Source: Acetitomaculum ruminis DSM 5522 (GTDB taxonomy: Bacteria > Bacillota > Clostridia > Lachnospirales > Lachnospiraceae). Taken from it: a DNA stretch of 64,000 nucleotides. This document shows, one piece after another, positions 54,450 through 62,661 of the stretch (its first letter is position 1; every line of letters begins with the position of its first letter). The notes beneath the pieces are model-generated. The model was not told where the DNA came from. It did no database searches and worked only from the letters and a program-made list of their open reading frames with translations. The translations under genes and the position numbers were made by a program. The stretch lies in the NCBI RefSeq assembly GCF_900112085.1, contig NZ_FOJY01000003.1, forward strand, positions 124,001 to 188,000. The letters run 5' to 3'.

Positions 54450-55085
54450 ATGGGAAAATTAGAAATCAACAAAAAAATTAAAAAAGAATCGCTCTTAAAT
54501 ACAGCTTTTGATTTATTTACCACCAAGGGAATAAATAAAACTTCTATCTCAGAGATTGTGACAAACGCCGGTGTTGCCAAGGGAACTTTCTATTTGTATT
54601 TTTCTGATAAATATGACATTAGAAACAAATTAATTTCCCATAAGGCCACACAGCTCTTTCTTAAAGCATCACATAATATGTTAAAAAAGGGTATCGTATC
54701 CTTTGAAGATAAGATTATTTTTATTTCAGATTTTATTATAGACGAATTTACCAATAACAAAGCTTTATTAAATTTCATTTCAAAAAACTTAAGCTGGGGG
54801 ATTTTTAAGGCTGTTCTTTCTTCTCCTAATGATGAAGAGGACTTAAATTTCTATACAGTTTACGAAGATATGCTTAAACAGTCCGGCAAGAAATTTAAAA
54901 ATCCGGAACTTATGATTTTTATGATAATTGAACTGGTAAGTTCTACCTGTTACAGTCCGATTTTATACAGCGAACCTGTTAGCATAGACAAAATGAAACC
55001 TGAGATTTTTGACCTTATCAGATACATTATAAAATCTCAGGAAATAAATGAAATTGATGCCCCGCTTTATAGCAGGGCCTGGTAA
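54450..55085 (+). CDS. TetR/AcrR-family transcriptional regulator
   Basis: A 211-residue repressor-type protein. The N-terminal helix-turn-helix is typical: ALLNTAFDLFTTKGINKTS-like segment (here LLNTAFDLFTTKGINKTSIS) followed by VAKGTFYLYFSDKYDI. The ligand-binding half is helical and divergent, so the inducer is unknown. The ATG at 54450 is preceded by AGAGG; eight further codons upstream lack a start signal. It is divergent from the MMPL operon with two matching palindromes between them, the classic arrangement for repression of an exporter. The 3' end overlaps rsmI by 19 bases, tail to tail. Confidence 0.92.
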   Translation: MGKLEINKKIKKESLLNTAFDLFTTKGINKTSISEIVTNAGVAKGTFYLYFSDKYDIRNKLISHKATQLFLKASHNMLKKGIVSFEDKIIFISDFIIDEFTNNKALLNFISKNLSWGIFKAVLSSPNDEEDLNFYTVYEDMLKQSGKKFKNPELMIFMIIELVSSTCYSPILYSEPVSIDKMKPEIFDLIRYIIKSQEINEIDAPLYSRAW

Positions 55086-55906
55086 ACATCTCTTTTTGAT
55101 ATACCTCTGTCTTTGGCCACCATTTTCATGGCCTCTTTTTTACTGAGGTTTTTATTAAGATAAATCTGCATATGTTCTTTAAGGGATAACTGCTGCCATT
55201 GTTCCTGGCTTTCCTTAGCCAGTTCCTTGCGGCTTTTACCCTGAATTATCAATACAAACTCTCCTTTTGGAGGGTTTATTTTAAAATGTTCTTCAATATT
55301 TGAAATACTTCCCCTTAAAACCGTTTCATATTTTTTTGTTATTTCACGACAAACAGCCATTTCCCTGCCTTCTCCCAGTGTGTTTTTCAAAAGTTTTAAG
55401 GTGTCAATTAAATGATGGGGCGCTTCGTATAAAATAATGCTTCTGCTTTCATTTTCCAGCTCCTTTAATATGGCCTCTCGCTCTTTTTTATCATGGGGCA
55501 AAAAACCTTCAAAACAAAATCTTCTGGAAGGAAGTCCGGAAAGAGCCAGGGCGCTGACTACTGCACTTGCTCCCGGAACCACCGTAACTTCTACCCCTTC
55601 TTCATGGCATATTCTTACAAGGTCTTCTCCCGGGTCTGAAATGGCAGGCATACCTGCATCTGTAATTAGAGCTATATTTTTCCCCTCTTTCATTTCTTTC
55701 ACCAGAAAATACGCCTTATCTATTTTATTGTATTCGTGATAGCTGGTCATAGGGGTTTTTATTTCAAAATGATTTAATATTTTAATGCTGTTTCTGGTAT
55801 CCTCCGCAGCGATAAGATCCACCTGTCTTAAAGTATCTATGGCTCTTAAGGTCATATCCTGTAAATTTCCAATGGGAGTTGCACATAAATATAACTTTCC
55901 TTGCAT
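55067..55906 (-). CDS. rsmI: 16S rRNA (cytidine1402-2'-O)-methyltransferase RsmI
   Basis: A 279-residue SAM-dependent enzyme that methylates the ribose of C1402 in the ribosomal decoding centre. Family motifs are complete: KLYLCATPIGNLQDMTLRA at the N-terminus, LIAAEDTRNS, the SAM pocket DAGMPAISDPGEDLV, and VVPGASAVVSALALSGLP. The ATG at 55906 is nine bases after AAAGGA; a TTG at 55915 abuts that site. It follows the TrmN6-like gene by 17 bases, as yabC follows yabB (with yazA between) in Bacillus. The C-terminal helical domain is present and complete. Confidence 0.96.
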   Translation of the reverse strand: MQGKLYLCATPIGNLQDMTLRAIDTLRQVDLIAAEDTRNSIKILNHFEIKTPMTSYHEYNKIDKAYFLVKEMKEGKNIALITDAGMPAISDPGEDLVRICHEEGVEVTVVPGASAVVSALALSGLPSRRFCFEGFLPHDKKEREAILKELENESRSIILYEAPHHLIDTLKLLKNTLGEGREMAVCREITKKYETVLRGSISNIEEHFKINPPKGEFVLIIQGKSRKELAKESQEQWQQLSLKEHMQIYLNKNLSKKEAMKMVAKDRGISKRDVYQALL

Positions 55907-55923
55907 AAATGCCAATCCTTTCC

Positions 55924-56661
55924 TTAATATCCGTATATGTCGTAGATTTCATCTGTGTATACCCCCGGCTTTTTGTAGACTATAAGGGGTTTTTCCACTG
56001 TCATACGGCTTTTTCCGCCTCTGGCTCCCTCTATTAGTACCATATTAGGTTCTTTATCAATATAAGGATAAACTAACTTCATTCTTTTTGGTTCTACTTT
56101 ATACTGAACCATTAAAGTGATAATTTCTGCCAGTCTAAAAGGTCTGTGAACCATGAAAAATTTGCCACCGGGTTTTAAAAGCTTAGCAGCTTCTCTTACA
56201 ACATCCTCCAAATCGCAATATATCTCATGTCTTGCTATGGCCTTTGCATCCTTTGGATTTGTAAGTCCGTGTCCCTTTGTCATGTAAGGGGGATTTGAGG
56301 TAACTACATCAAAAGAAGATGCTCCAAAGATTTTTGAAGCATCCTTAATATCTCCTGTGACAATGTCTACTTTTTCCTGTAGATTGTTAAGCAAAACGCT
56401 TCGTCTTGCCATATCTGCACTTTCTTCCATAAGTTCTAAGCCGGTAAAATGTTCTCCCTGGCTTTTCGCCTCTAAAAGAATAGGAATAATACCTGTTCCG
56501 GTACCAAGATCCAGCACTTTCTCACCTTTTTTTACCTTTGCAAAACCTGAAAGCAAAACTGCATCCATACCAAAACAAAATTTCTGGGAATTCTGAATAA
56601 TCTTGTATCCGTTTCTTTCAAGATCATCTATTCTCTCATTCTCTTTAAGATCAATCGTCAT
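55924..56661 (-). CDS. tRNA1(Val) A37 N6-methyltransferase-like protein (TrmN6/YabB)
   Basis: A 245-residue class I methyltransferase. The SAM motif is VLDLGTGTGIIPILL (about 48-62) and the N6-adenine catalytic motif is VVTSNPPYMTKG (about 120-131). The N-terminal FCFGMDAVLLSGFA segment is typical of the TrmN6 family. It methylates A37 of a tRNA in Escherichia coli; in Firmicutes the target is inferred. The start at 56661 overlaps the ricT end by 11 bases, which implies translational coupling; the longer frame runs inside ricT. Position equals yabB of Bacillus. Confidence 0.92.
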   Translation of the reverse strand: MTIDLKENERIDDLERNGYKIIQNSQKFCFGMDAVLLSGFAKVKKGEKVLDLGTGTGIIPILLEAKSQGEHFTGLELMEESADMARRSVLLNNLQEKVDIVTGDIKDASKIFGASSFDVVTSNPPYMTKGHGLTNPKDAKAIARHEIYCDLEDVVREAAKLLKPGGKFFMVHRPFRLAEIITLMVQYKVEPKRMKLVYPYIDKEPNMVLIEGARGGKSRMTVEKPLIVYKKPGVYTDEIYDIYGY

Positions 56662-57571
56662 TAAGCTTTGATTTTCCTTCCTTTTTCTCCAACATTTCAA
56701 GCATCTTAAGTTCCTTGTCATCTACATCATTTTGATTTTGATTTTTATCCTTACGCTTTTTAGGAACAAATTTCAACTGGGATGCCTCATATTCCCTGAT
56801 TTCTTTTGTATCTCCGGATTCTATGATAACTTTGACTTTTTGTCTTAAAACATTAACGGAATGAACTTCTCCTGTGATACCATCCTGCATCTTTACAACA
56901 TCACCTACTGAAGGAAGTTTTTTATTAAGATATTCATAGGTTTTAGCCTCATTGTTAAGGCAACACATAAGTCTTCCGCAAACCCCGGAAATCTTAGAAG
57001 GATTAAGAGAAAGATTCTGCTCCTTTGCCATTTTTATGGAAACCGGTGAAAATTCACAAAGATAGCTGTGACAGCAAAGCTCTCTTCCACAGGTGCCTAT
57101 CCCGCCTAAAATCTTTGTTTCATCCCTTACACCGATTTGTCTAAGCTCGATTCTTGTTTTAAATACAGAGGCAAGATCCTTAACAAGTTCTCTAAAGTCA
57201 ATTCTTCCATCTGCAGTAAAATAGAATAATACCTTATTGTTATCAAAGGTATATTCCACATCTATAAGTTTCATTTCCAGTTTATGCTTTGCAATTTTTT
57301 CAAGACATATACCGTAAGCCGTTTTTTCTTTGGCTTTATTTGCCATCTCTTTCTCGTCGTCTTCCGGTGTGGCAATTCTTATTACCGGTTTTAAAGGTGC
57401 AATTACTCTTTCATCCGGAACCATTCTTGGTTCAATAACTACAAGTCCGTATTCCACACCTCTTGCTGTTTCTACGATTACATGGTCATGGCAGTGTATC
57501 TCAAATTCTCCAGGTGAAAAATAGTAAACCTTCCCTGCATTTCTAAATCTTACACCAATTACATTTATCAT
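56651..57571 (-). CDS. ricT: PSP1-domain protein RicT/YaaT
   Basis: A 306-residue cytoplasmic protein of the YaaT/RicT family. The PSP1 domain (about 60-150) is clear, and the cysteine-rich segment GGIGTCGRELCCHSYLC followed by VCGRLMCCLNNE carries the conserved cysteines that hold Fe-S in the Bacillus RicA-RicF-RicT complex. That complex promotes maturation of certain mRNAs by RNase Y and affects sporulation. The position between holB and the TrmN6-like gene is the same as in Bacillus, except that yabA is absent. The C-terminal acidic/basic tail is variable. Confidence 0.95.
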   Translation of the reverse strand: MINVIGVRFRNAGKVYYFSPGEFEIHCHDHVIVETARGVEYGLVVIEPRMVPDERVIAPLKPVIRIATPEDDEKEMANKAKEKTAYGICLEKIAKHKLEMKLIDVEYTFDNNKVLFYFTADGRIDFRELVKDLASVFKTRIELRQIGVRDETKILGGIGTCGRELCCHSYLCEFSPVSIKMAKEQNLSLNPSKISGVCGRLMCCLNNEAKTYEYLNKKLPSVGDVVKMQDGITGEVHSVNVLRQKVKVIIESGDTKEIREYEASQLKFVPKKRKDKNQNQNDVDDKELKMLEMLEKKEGKSKLNDD

Positions 57572-57587
57572 TAATTTTCTCCCTTAT

Positions 57588-58586
57588 TTAACCTTTTCTA
57601 AATACTTCCTTTATGGTAAGAAACAAAAGCTCTATGGTCAAATCCAGATTTACATTGGCATTAAGCCTTTGCTTTGCCTTTTCTATGGACTCTAAAATGG
57701 TCTGTATACCATTGTAAGAACATTCGCCTGCCTGAGCGCTTATGGTAGCCACCTCATTTTTTAAAATAAGTCCGTTGGCATCGTTTACTGCCTTAAAAAG
57801 CAACAAATCCCTGTACCAAATCATTAATAAATCAAGGAAATCATTTATGGAAACCTTGTGTTTTTCAACATAATACACAAGATTTATTACTTCATAATAT
57901 TCAAAATTTGAAATCTTCTTGACAAGCTCCATAGCCAGAGTCTTAATTTCCCTAAAATCCTCAGATTCAGCAGATTTTATGGCTTTTCCAAGATTTCCCT
58001 GGGCAAAAGAAGTATATATGGCAAGGTCTTCTTCACTTAAATCGTAATTATCTTTAAGATATTGTCTAATTATTTCATCCTTTAAAGGACAAAGGTTTAC
58101 CGTAACACATCTTGAATTTATGGTATCTAACATATTATCAGCATTTTCCACCAGTAAAATCACCACTGCGTATTCCGGTGGTTCTTCAATGGTTTTTAAT
58201 ATTGCATTTTGTGCCTGAACTGTAAGTTTGTCAGCCTGAGGTATTATGTATACCTTATATTTATTATCAAAAGGCTTAATATTTATGCTGTCATTAAGCT
58301 GCTGTCTTACATCATCCACACCAATGACAGTTTTTTCATGCCTGATAAAAACAAGGTCAGGATTATTGTCACTTTCCACTTCAAGACAGGAGCGGCACTC
58401 TCCACAGGCATCCTCTTTTCCTTCTTTACACAAAAGTGTCTTGGCAAATGCTTTTGCCAGGGTCTTTTTTCCCATTCCGGATGCTCCGGCAAAGATATAG
58501 GCCTGATGTACCTTACCGTTTTTTATTGAATATTTTAAACTTTCTATAATTTTTTCGTTTCCAAATATATCTTTAAACCCAGCCAC
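57588..58586 (-). CDS. holB: DNA polymerase III delta' subunit
   Basis: A 332-residue clamp-loader subunit. The N-terminal AAA+ domain carries GASGMGKKTL (34-43), four zinc-binding cysteines (C53, C61, C64, C67: LLCKEGKEDACGECRSC) and the sensor region NSRC. The usual SRC motif and the C-terminal collar helices are present. The start is GTG, nine bases after AAGGAG. It precedes ricT by 16 bases and follows yaaR, as in Bacillus. A palindromic repeat lies between yaaR and the holB start. Confidence 0.95.
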   Translation of the reverse strand: MAGFKDIFGNEKIIESLKYSIKNGKVHQAYIFAGASGMGKKTLAKAFAKTLLCKEGKEDACGECRSCLEVESDNNPDLVFIRHEKTVIGVDDVRQQLNDSINIKPFDNKYKVYIIPQADKLTVQAQNAILKTIEEPPEYAVVILLVENADNMLDTINSRCVTVNLCPLKDEIIRQYLKDNYDLSEEDLAIYTSFAQGNLGKAIKSAESEDFREIKTLAMELVKKISNFEYYEVINLVYYVEKHKVSINDFLDLLMIWYRDLLLFKAVNDANGLILKNEVATISAQAGECSYNGIQTILESIEKAKQRLNANVNLDLTIELLFLTIKEVFRKG

Positions 58587-58623
58587 TTTGCATCGCTCCT
58601 TATATCCTATATAAATATTAGTC

Positions 58624-58720
58624 TAAAGCGGACATTGTAAAGCGGACATTCGGAATCCGCTTCGCTACTTCCTCATGAACGCAGTGGCACTTTGTGCCAC
58701 CTGCATTCAAATCCGCTTTG
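58624..58720 (+). repeat. Palindromic intergenic repeat, copy 4 (with duplicated arm)
   Basis: The first arm TAAAGCGGACATT appears twice (58624 and 58638), then the CATTCGGAATCCGCTT loop, the linker, the GTGGCAC/GTGCCAC hairpin and a closing AAATCCGCTTT followed by GTTTTTT. It lies between yaaR and holB inside an otherwise tight operon. Confidence 0.88.
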
Positions 58721-58727
58721 TTTTTTC

Positions 58728-59168
58728 TCAGGTAAATATATCCAACAGCAAGCCCTCTATCTCTCCGATTCTATCTAAAATAGCTATATGATCCTTTTCA
58801 TCTGCCATAAGCTCTTTTGCCAGTTCGTCAAGATTTTCGTCTATGAGCCTGATTATGCCATAAACCCTGTGACGACCTCTTCTGTCAAGAAAATTTTCCC
58901 TGGAAAACTTATGAGACCGACTTACAATCTCATTTAAAAAATCCTTAATAAGCTTTCTATATTTACGCATGTCGCTAATATCCATGTGCCTTGCGATAAA
59001 TTTTCCCTGCTCATTAATGTCATTAATCATCGAATTAAGCTTTTGAGCAAGCTCCTGCTCTTCTATGGTTCCGATAAGCGTAAACTTAAAGCCCTCACCT
59101 GTGTTCACCGGTTTTGAGGTCTCAGGTGCAGATGTAATTTCATTTGTCTGATTTACTTTTATTTCCAA
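58728..59168 (-). CDS. yaaR: YaaR family protein (DUF327)
   Basis: A 146-residue helical cytoplasmic protein matching Yaa[19 protein letters not shown] near residue 28 and [21 protein letters not shown] near 93, with the expected length of about 146. Its biochemical role is not established. The start is TTG after GGAGGGG. It lies upstream of holB in the conserved order. The reader should note that a repeat element separates it from holB. Confidence 0.9.
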   Translation of the reverse strand: MEIKVNQTNEITSAPETSKPVNTGEGFKFTLIGTIEEQELAQKLNSMINDINEQGKFIARHMDISDMRKYRKLIKDFLNEIVSRSHKFSRENFLDRRGRHRVYGIIRLIDENLDELAKELMADEKDHIAILDRIGEIEGLLLDIFT

Positions 59169-59314
59169 AGAACCCCTCCTTAACTCAAAATTATTTTAAT
59201 AACTTTTTTGAGCAATAATTATAAAAACCCTCTCTATAATTAAAGATTTAATATCACATAAGATAATTACGCATCATTTTAATAAATATCATCTAATTAT
59301 AACACACAAACTTC

Positions 59315-59911
59315 TTATTTAGACATTATTTTTAAAATGTCACTTTTAACTGCATTTACAGTATCCTGTAAAGAAATATTTTCTATCTTCACATTAATTT
59401 TCGCTTCTTTAAGTTTTTCCTTTGAAAAATCCTCGCAATCAGCAAGAAATCTTCTACATAATTCTTTATAATCAGGGTTTTCCTGCTTTTTTTCCCTTTC
59501 AATTGCTCTTAAAAGTCTGATATCATCTTCAACAAAAATATATATTCCATATATTTTATCGACACCAAAAGCCTTTTTTAATGCCATAAAGCCTTCTAAT
59601 GTTTCAACAATAATATAGCTGTTTTTTTCAAAATCAAACTGATTTGTATCTGCCAGAAAATATCTCCATAAGCCCTGAACAGTATTATAATTTCTTTCTT
59701 CTATGATTTTGTTTTCATTTTTTAATTTTTGATATTCTTCTTCTGTAAGGAAATAATACTCTTTCCCCTGGGTTTCGTTTTTTCTTTTTGGCCTGGTGGT
59801 ACAGGTAATAACACTCTTTATACCGGATAGTTCTTCATCTTTAATAAGCTCATTCATCACGCTGTCTTTTCCGGAAGAACTTTTTCCAATTATACAAAAA
59901 ATCTTATTCAT
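59315..59911 (-). CDS. Guanylate-kinase-like nucleotide kinase
   Basis: A 198-residue P-loop kinase. The P-loop is IIGKSSSGKDSV (7-18), altered from the usual GPSGAGKGT. The guanylate-kinase motif TTRPKRKNETQGKEYYFL is clear, as is the lid region EREKKQENPDY. It takes the place of tmk in the Bacillus-type gene order. It may be a specialised GMK paralogue, not the essential gmk, because the P-loop departs from the consensus. The ATG at 59911 follows the stop codon of the decarboxylase gene by one base, so the two are coupled. Confidence 0.85.
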   Translation of the reverse strand: MNKIFCIIGKSSSGKDSVMNELIKDEELSGIKSVITCTTRPKRKNETQGKEYYFLTEEEYQKLKNENKIIEERNYNTVQGLWRYFLADTNQFDFEKNSYIIVETLEGFMALKKAFGVDKIYGIYIFVEDDIRLLRAIEREKKQENPDYKELCRRFLADCEDFSKEKLKEAKINVKIENISLQDTVNAVKSDILKIMSK

Positions 59912-59912
59912 A

Positions 59913-61352
59913 TTAGCTTTTATCCTCTTTATCTGCAACTACACAAATCTTTCCCTCTTTAATTCCTATTATTTTTAATCCGATTTTTTCACAAAGTCTT
60001 ATTTCATCTATTACTTTTTTGCTTATTCTTTCCCCGGGTGTCAAAACAGGAAGTCCCGGCGGATAAAGATATACATAATCCCCAGAAATTTTTCCGGTGG
60101 AATTTTCTAAAAAAGTCCAATCACTTTTCATTTCCTTTGCTTTGTAGATTTCATATACTTTTTCATTTTCAGGATAGGAAAATCCTTTGTTAAAAAGGCT
60201 TTCTTTTGAAGAATACTCATTTTTTTCCATTTCAAAAAGAGCCATTAAAAGTCTGTCAAAGCCTTCTTTTTTATCCATAACTGAAGTCATGGCTATTATA
60301 TAATTTTTAAAGGAAGCTTCTATTTCAATATGATATTTCCTTCTTAAAATATCCCCCATCTCTTTTCCTGTAAGAAAATTATCTGAAAAAATATTTAATT
60401 TGGATTTGTCAAAGTCAAATATATCATATTTTTTTAAATCCAAGTCTTTCTTATTAAGCAAATGAAATTTTTTTAGCTCTGATTCTTTTTCATAGAAAAA
60501 CCTTAGATTATTTTCATAGATTTCAAAAAGCTTTTTTCCCTCTTTTCTTAATAGTTCTAAGCAATTTGAAATTCCTGCCATTAAAATATAGGATGGAGAA
60601 GAAGATTGAAAAATACCAAGATATTCTCTTAATCTTTCTACATCAATATTTCCTTTTCTTATGTGAAGTATCCCACTTTGGGTAAAGGCAGGAAGGGTTT
60701 TGTGAAGGCTTTGAATCACTATATCAGCGCCTAAGTCAAGAGCGCTTTTAGGAAAAAAATCACTAAAATTAAAATGGGCTCCGTGGGCTTCATCTACTAT
60801 AAGAATCCCTTCTTTTTCATGAACTGTTTTTGCAATTGTTTCAACATCCGATACAATTCCTTCATAGGTGGGAGAAGTAATTACCACAACTTTTATGGAA
60901 GGATTTTTCTCCATTTTTTCCTTTATGTCATCCTTTGAGATTCCCCCGAAGATATTAAATTCTTCTATTACCTTTGGATAGACATATTCTACATTTAATT
61001 TATTTAAAAAAATCCCATTATAAACCGCCTTATGACAGTTTCTGGCAATAAGTATGGTGTCGTTTTCCCTACATTGAGAAGAAATGGCAGACAAAAGTCC
61101 GCCACTGCTGCCATTTACCATAAAAAAGCTTTCATCACTGCCATAAAGATTTTTTGCTTTTATTAATTCTTCTTTTATAATCCCGCAGGGTGCATGAAGA
61201 TTATCAAAGTCTTCTATCTCCGTAATATCTATGCTTACGGGGTCTATACCAAAATCCATATTTCTCTTATGCCCCGGCATATGAAAAGGATAGGCATCAC
61301 TTTCCCCATATTCTTTTAAGCTTTGGTATAAATTATTCTTCTTTTTCTTCAT
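59913..61352 (-). CDS. Orn/Lys/Arg-type PLP decarboxylase (YaaO/SpeA-like)
   Basis: About 479 residues. An N-terminal YPFHMPGHKRN motif, the PLP domain with GSSGGLLSAI, IVDEAHGAHF, and the Schiff-base lysine in SLHKTLPAFTQ. The C-terminal domain carries LYPPGLPVLTPGE. This fold-type I family decarboxylates arginine, lysine or ornithine, providing polyamines; the substrate cannot be chosen by eye. The ATG at 61352 is preferred: family members begin a few residues before the LYQSLKEYG segment, while the longer frame upstream is antisense-like Lys/Arg code overlapping the small acidic protein gene. The first gene of the conserved yaaO-rsmI block. Confidence 0.9.
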   Translation of the reverse strand: MKKKKNNLYQSLKEYGESDAYPFHMPGHKRNMDFGIDPVSIDITEIEDFDNLHAPCGIIKEELIKAKNLYGSDESFFMVNGSSGGLLSAISSQCRENDTILIARNCHKAVYNGIFLNKLNVEYVYPKVIEEFNIFGGISKDDIKEKMEKNPSIKVVVITSPTYEGIVSDVETIAKTVHEKEGILIVDEAHGAHFNFSDFFPKSALDLGADIVIQSLHKTLPAFTQSGILHIRKGNIDVERLREYLGIFQSSSPSYILMAGISNCLELLRKEGKKLFEIYENNLRFFYEKESELKKFHLLNKKDLDLKKYDIFDFDKSKLNIFSDNFLTGKEMGDILRRKYHIEIEASFKNYIIAMTSVMDKKEGFDRLLMALFEMEKNEYSSKESLFNKGFSYPENEKVYEIYKAKEMKSDWTFLENSTGKISGDYVYLYPPGLPVLTPGERISKKVIDEIRLCEKIGLKIIGIKEGKICVVADKEDKS

Positions 61353-61482
61353 CGTCACTGTTCTTTTTCTTTTTACATTCTCTTGTATCATCATCTTCTT
61401 CGTCATCATCGTCGAAAGAAAAATATGTACAAGTACCGTTATTATTATTCCATTGACATTTATTAATATTACAATATTTCAT
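61333..61482 (-). CDS. Small acidic Cys-containing protein, unknown
   Basis: A 49-residue reading frame beginning MKYCNINKCQWNNNNGTCTY, followed by a run of Asp/Glu (FDDDDEEDDD) and a Lys/Glu tail. GGAG lies six bases before its ATG. It has four cysteines (C4, C9, C18, C36), compatible with metal or disulfide binding. The 3' end overlaps the decarboxylase start by 20 bases, implying coupling. No family is recognised. Its composition and the ribosome binding site support a real gene; it has been missed by length limits. Confidence 0.6.
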   Translation of the reverse strand: MKYCNINKCQWNNNNGTCTYFSFDDDDEEDDDTRECKKKKNSDDEEKEE

Positions 61483-61491
61483 TTATTCTCC

Positions 61492-62448
61492 TTAAGTTGG
61501 TATCCCACAATCAAGTCCGCTGTGATAGGATTTGTTTCCTATAAGCTGTATCAGTTTTTTGTAATTTTTTTTCTTATTATCATCCAGAGTAAAATAGTCA
61601 TTTACTGCGTCCAATGTTTCTTTATAGATTTTTTTGGCATCCTTTGTCAGTTCAAAAAAGGACTTGTTGGAAGTAATGGAATTATCCCAAGGATTTTTCC
61701 ACATTTTGTGACTAAAATTCATATATAATTCCCCTTCAACATGCTCATCTAAGTCAATTATATTTGAAAAATATGTATTTCCCAAAATCAGTTTTTCAAA
61801 AAATCCGATAAGCTTTCGCTTTTTCCCTCCCGGACCTCTTAAAAGTCTTATGGACTTTTGAAAATAATTTAAGGCACTTAATACATTTTTTTTGCTCATA
61901 TTATAGCCTTCAAAGGTGTCTTTATAGGTAGCTGAGAGAATTTTTGCCACTACCTCCGCCTCGTTTTTTGTAATTCTTACAGTTGAATCATTGTAAAACT
62001 GAGAAGCCATAAGATGTCTTTTTTTGTATAAAAGATATTCATTTATTTTTGTCTCAAAGGCAATATGACGCCCGTAATATTCACTGGTTTTTTCATGAAA
62101 ATCCGTCATGTAATATATATAGGGATGAGTTGTAAAATCCAGAGTATAATGTCCCAAAATCCCACAAAGATAAGCTATAGCAATCTCTTTTTTCTTTGTA
62201 TTTCTTTCTTTGTCTATATTTTTTATACAATTTCTAAAATATAAGGAAGCATTGCTATGATGAACCAATGATCCAGGATTTTCCTCATACATAAGATATG
62301 ACGGAAGATAATAAAAAAATATGTCCGGGCCCTGAAGCCCCAATTGATAAACTCTCCTGTTTTTGTTGATAATATCCCTTAATTTGTTTTTCTCCATTCT
62401 TTTTAAGGAATCAATTCCAAACAAATAGTGCGTAGCAAATCCAGGCAT
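61492..62448 (-). CDS. Zinc-dependent phospholipase C-like protein
   Basis: A 318-residue soluble protein opening MPGFATHYLFGIDSL, with GLQGPDIFFYYLP, VHHSNASLYF, and CGILGHYTLDFTTHPYIYY. These conserved His/Asp positions match the zinc-dependent phospholipase C / S1-P1 nuclease-like fold found in clostridial genomes. No signal peptide is seen, so it probably acts inside the cell or is not a classical secreted lecithinase. GGAGG precedes the ATG. It lies upstream of the small acidic protein gene by nine bases, forming one run of genes on the minus strand. Confidence 0.87.
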   Translation of the reverse strand: MPGFATHYLFGIDSLKRMEKNKLRDIINKNRRVYQLGLQGPDIFFYYLPSYLMYEENPGSLVHHSNASLYFRNCIKNIDKERNTKKKEIAIAYLCGILGHYTLDFTTHPYIYYMTDFHEKTSEYYGRHIAFETKINEYLLYKKRHLMASQFYNDSTVRITKNEAEVVAKILSATYKDTFEGYNMSKKNVLSALNYFQKSIRLLRGPGGKKRKLIGFFEKLILGNTYFSNIIDLDEHVEGELYMNFSHKMWKNPWDNSITSNKSFFELTKDAKKIYKETLDAVNDYFTLDDNKKKNYKKLIQLIGNKSYHSGLDCGIPT

Positions 62449-62538
62449 AATTTCGTCCTCCTTCCTATAATTTTATCGTATCATATTACTTTATACAATA
62501 ACTCAAATATTTGTATAAAGAATTGTAAAATTAGTATC

Positions 62539-62578
62539 AAAGAAACCAGGAGCATATCACACAACTCCTGGCTTCTTT
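62539..62578. terminator. Terminator between the phospholipase-like gene and the truncated surface gene
   Basis: AAAGAA-CCAGGAG pairs with CTCCTGG-TTCTTT. It ends the message of the surface gene on the minus strand, though the T-run is weak (GTTTCTTTG). Confidence 0.65.
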
Positions 62579-62661
62579 GTTTGTTTCCAATTAATTATAT
62601 TTTTTTCATTGCCTGACCATACTTTAGCAAATGTGAATAAAAGAATCAAAGTAAATCTTTT

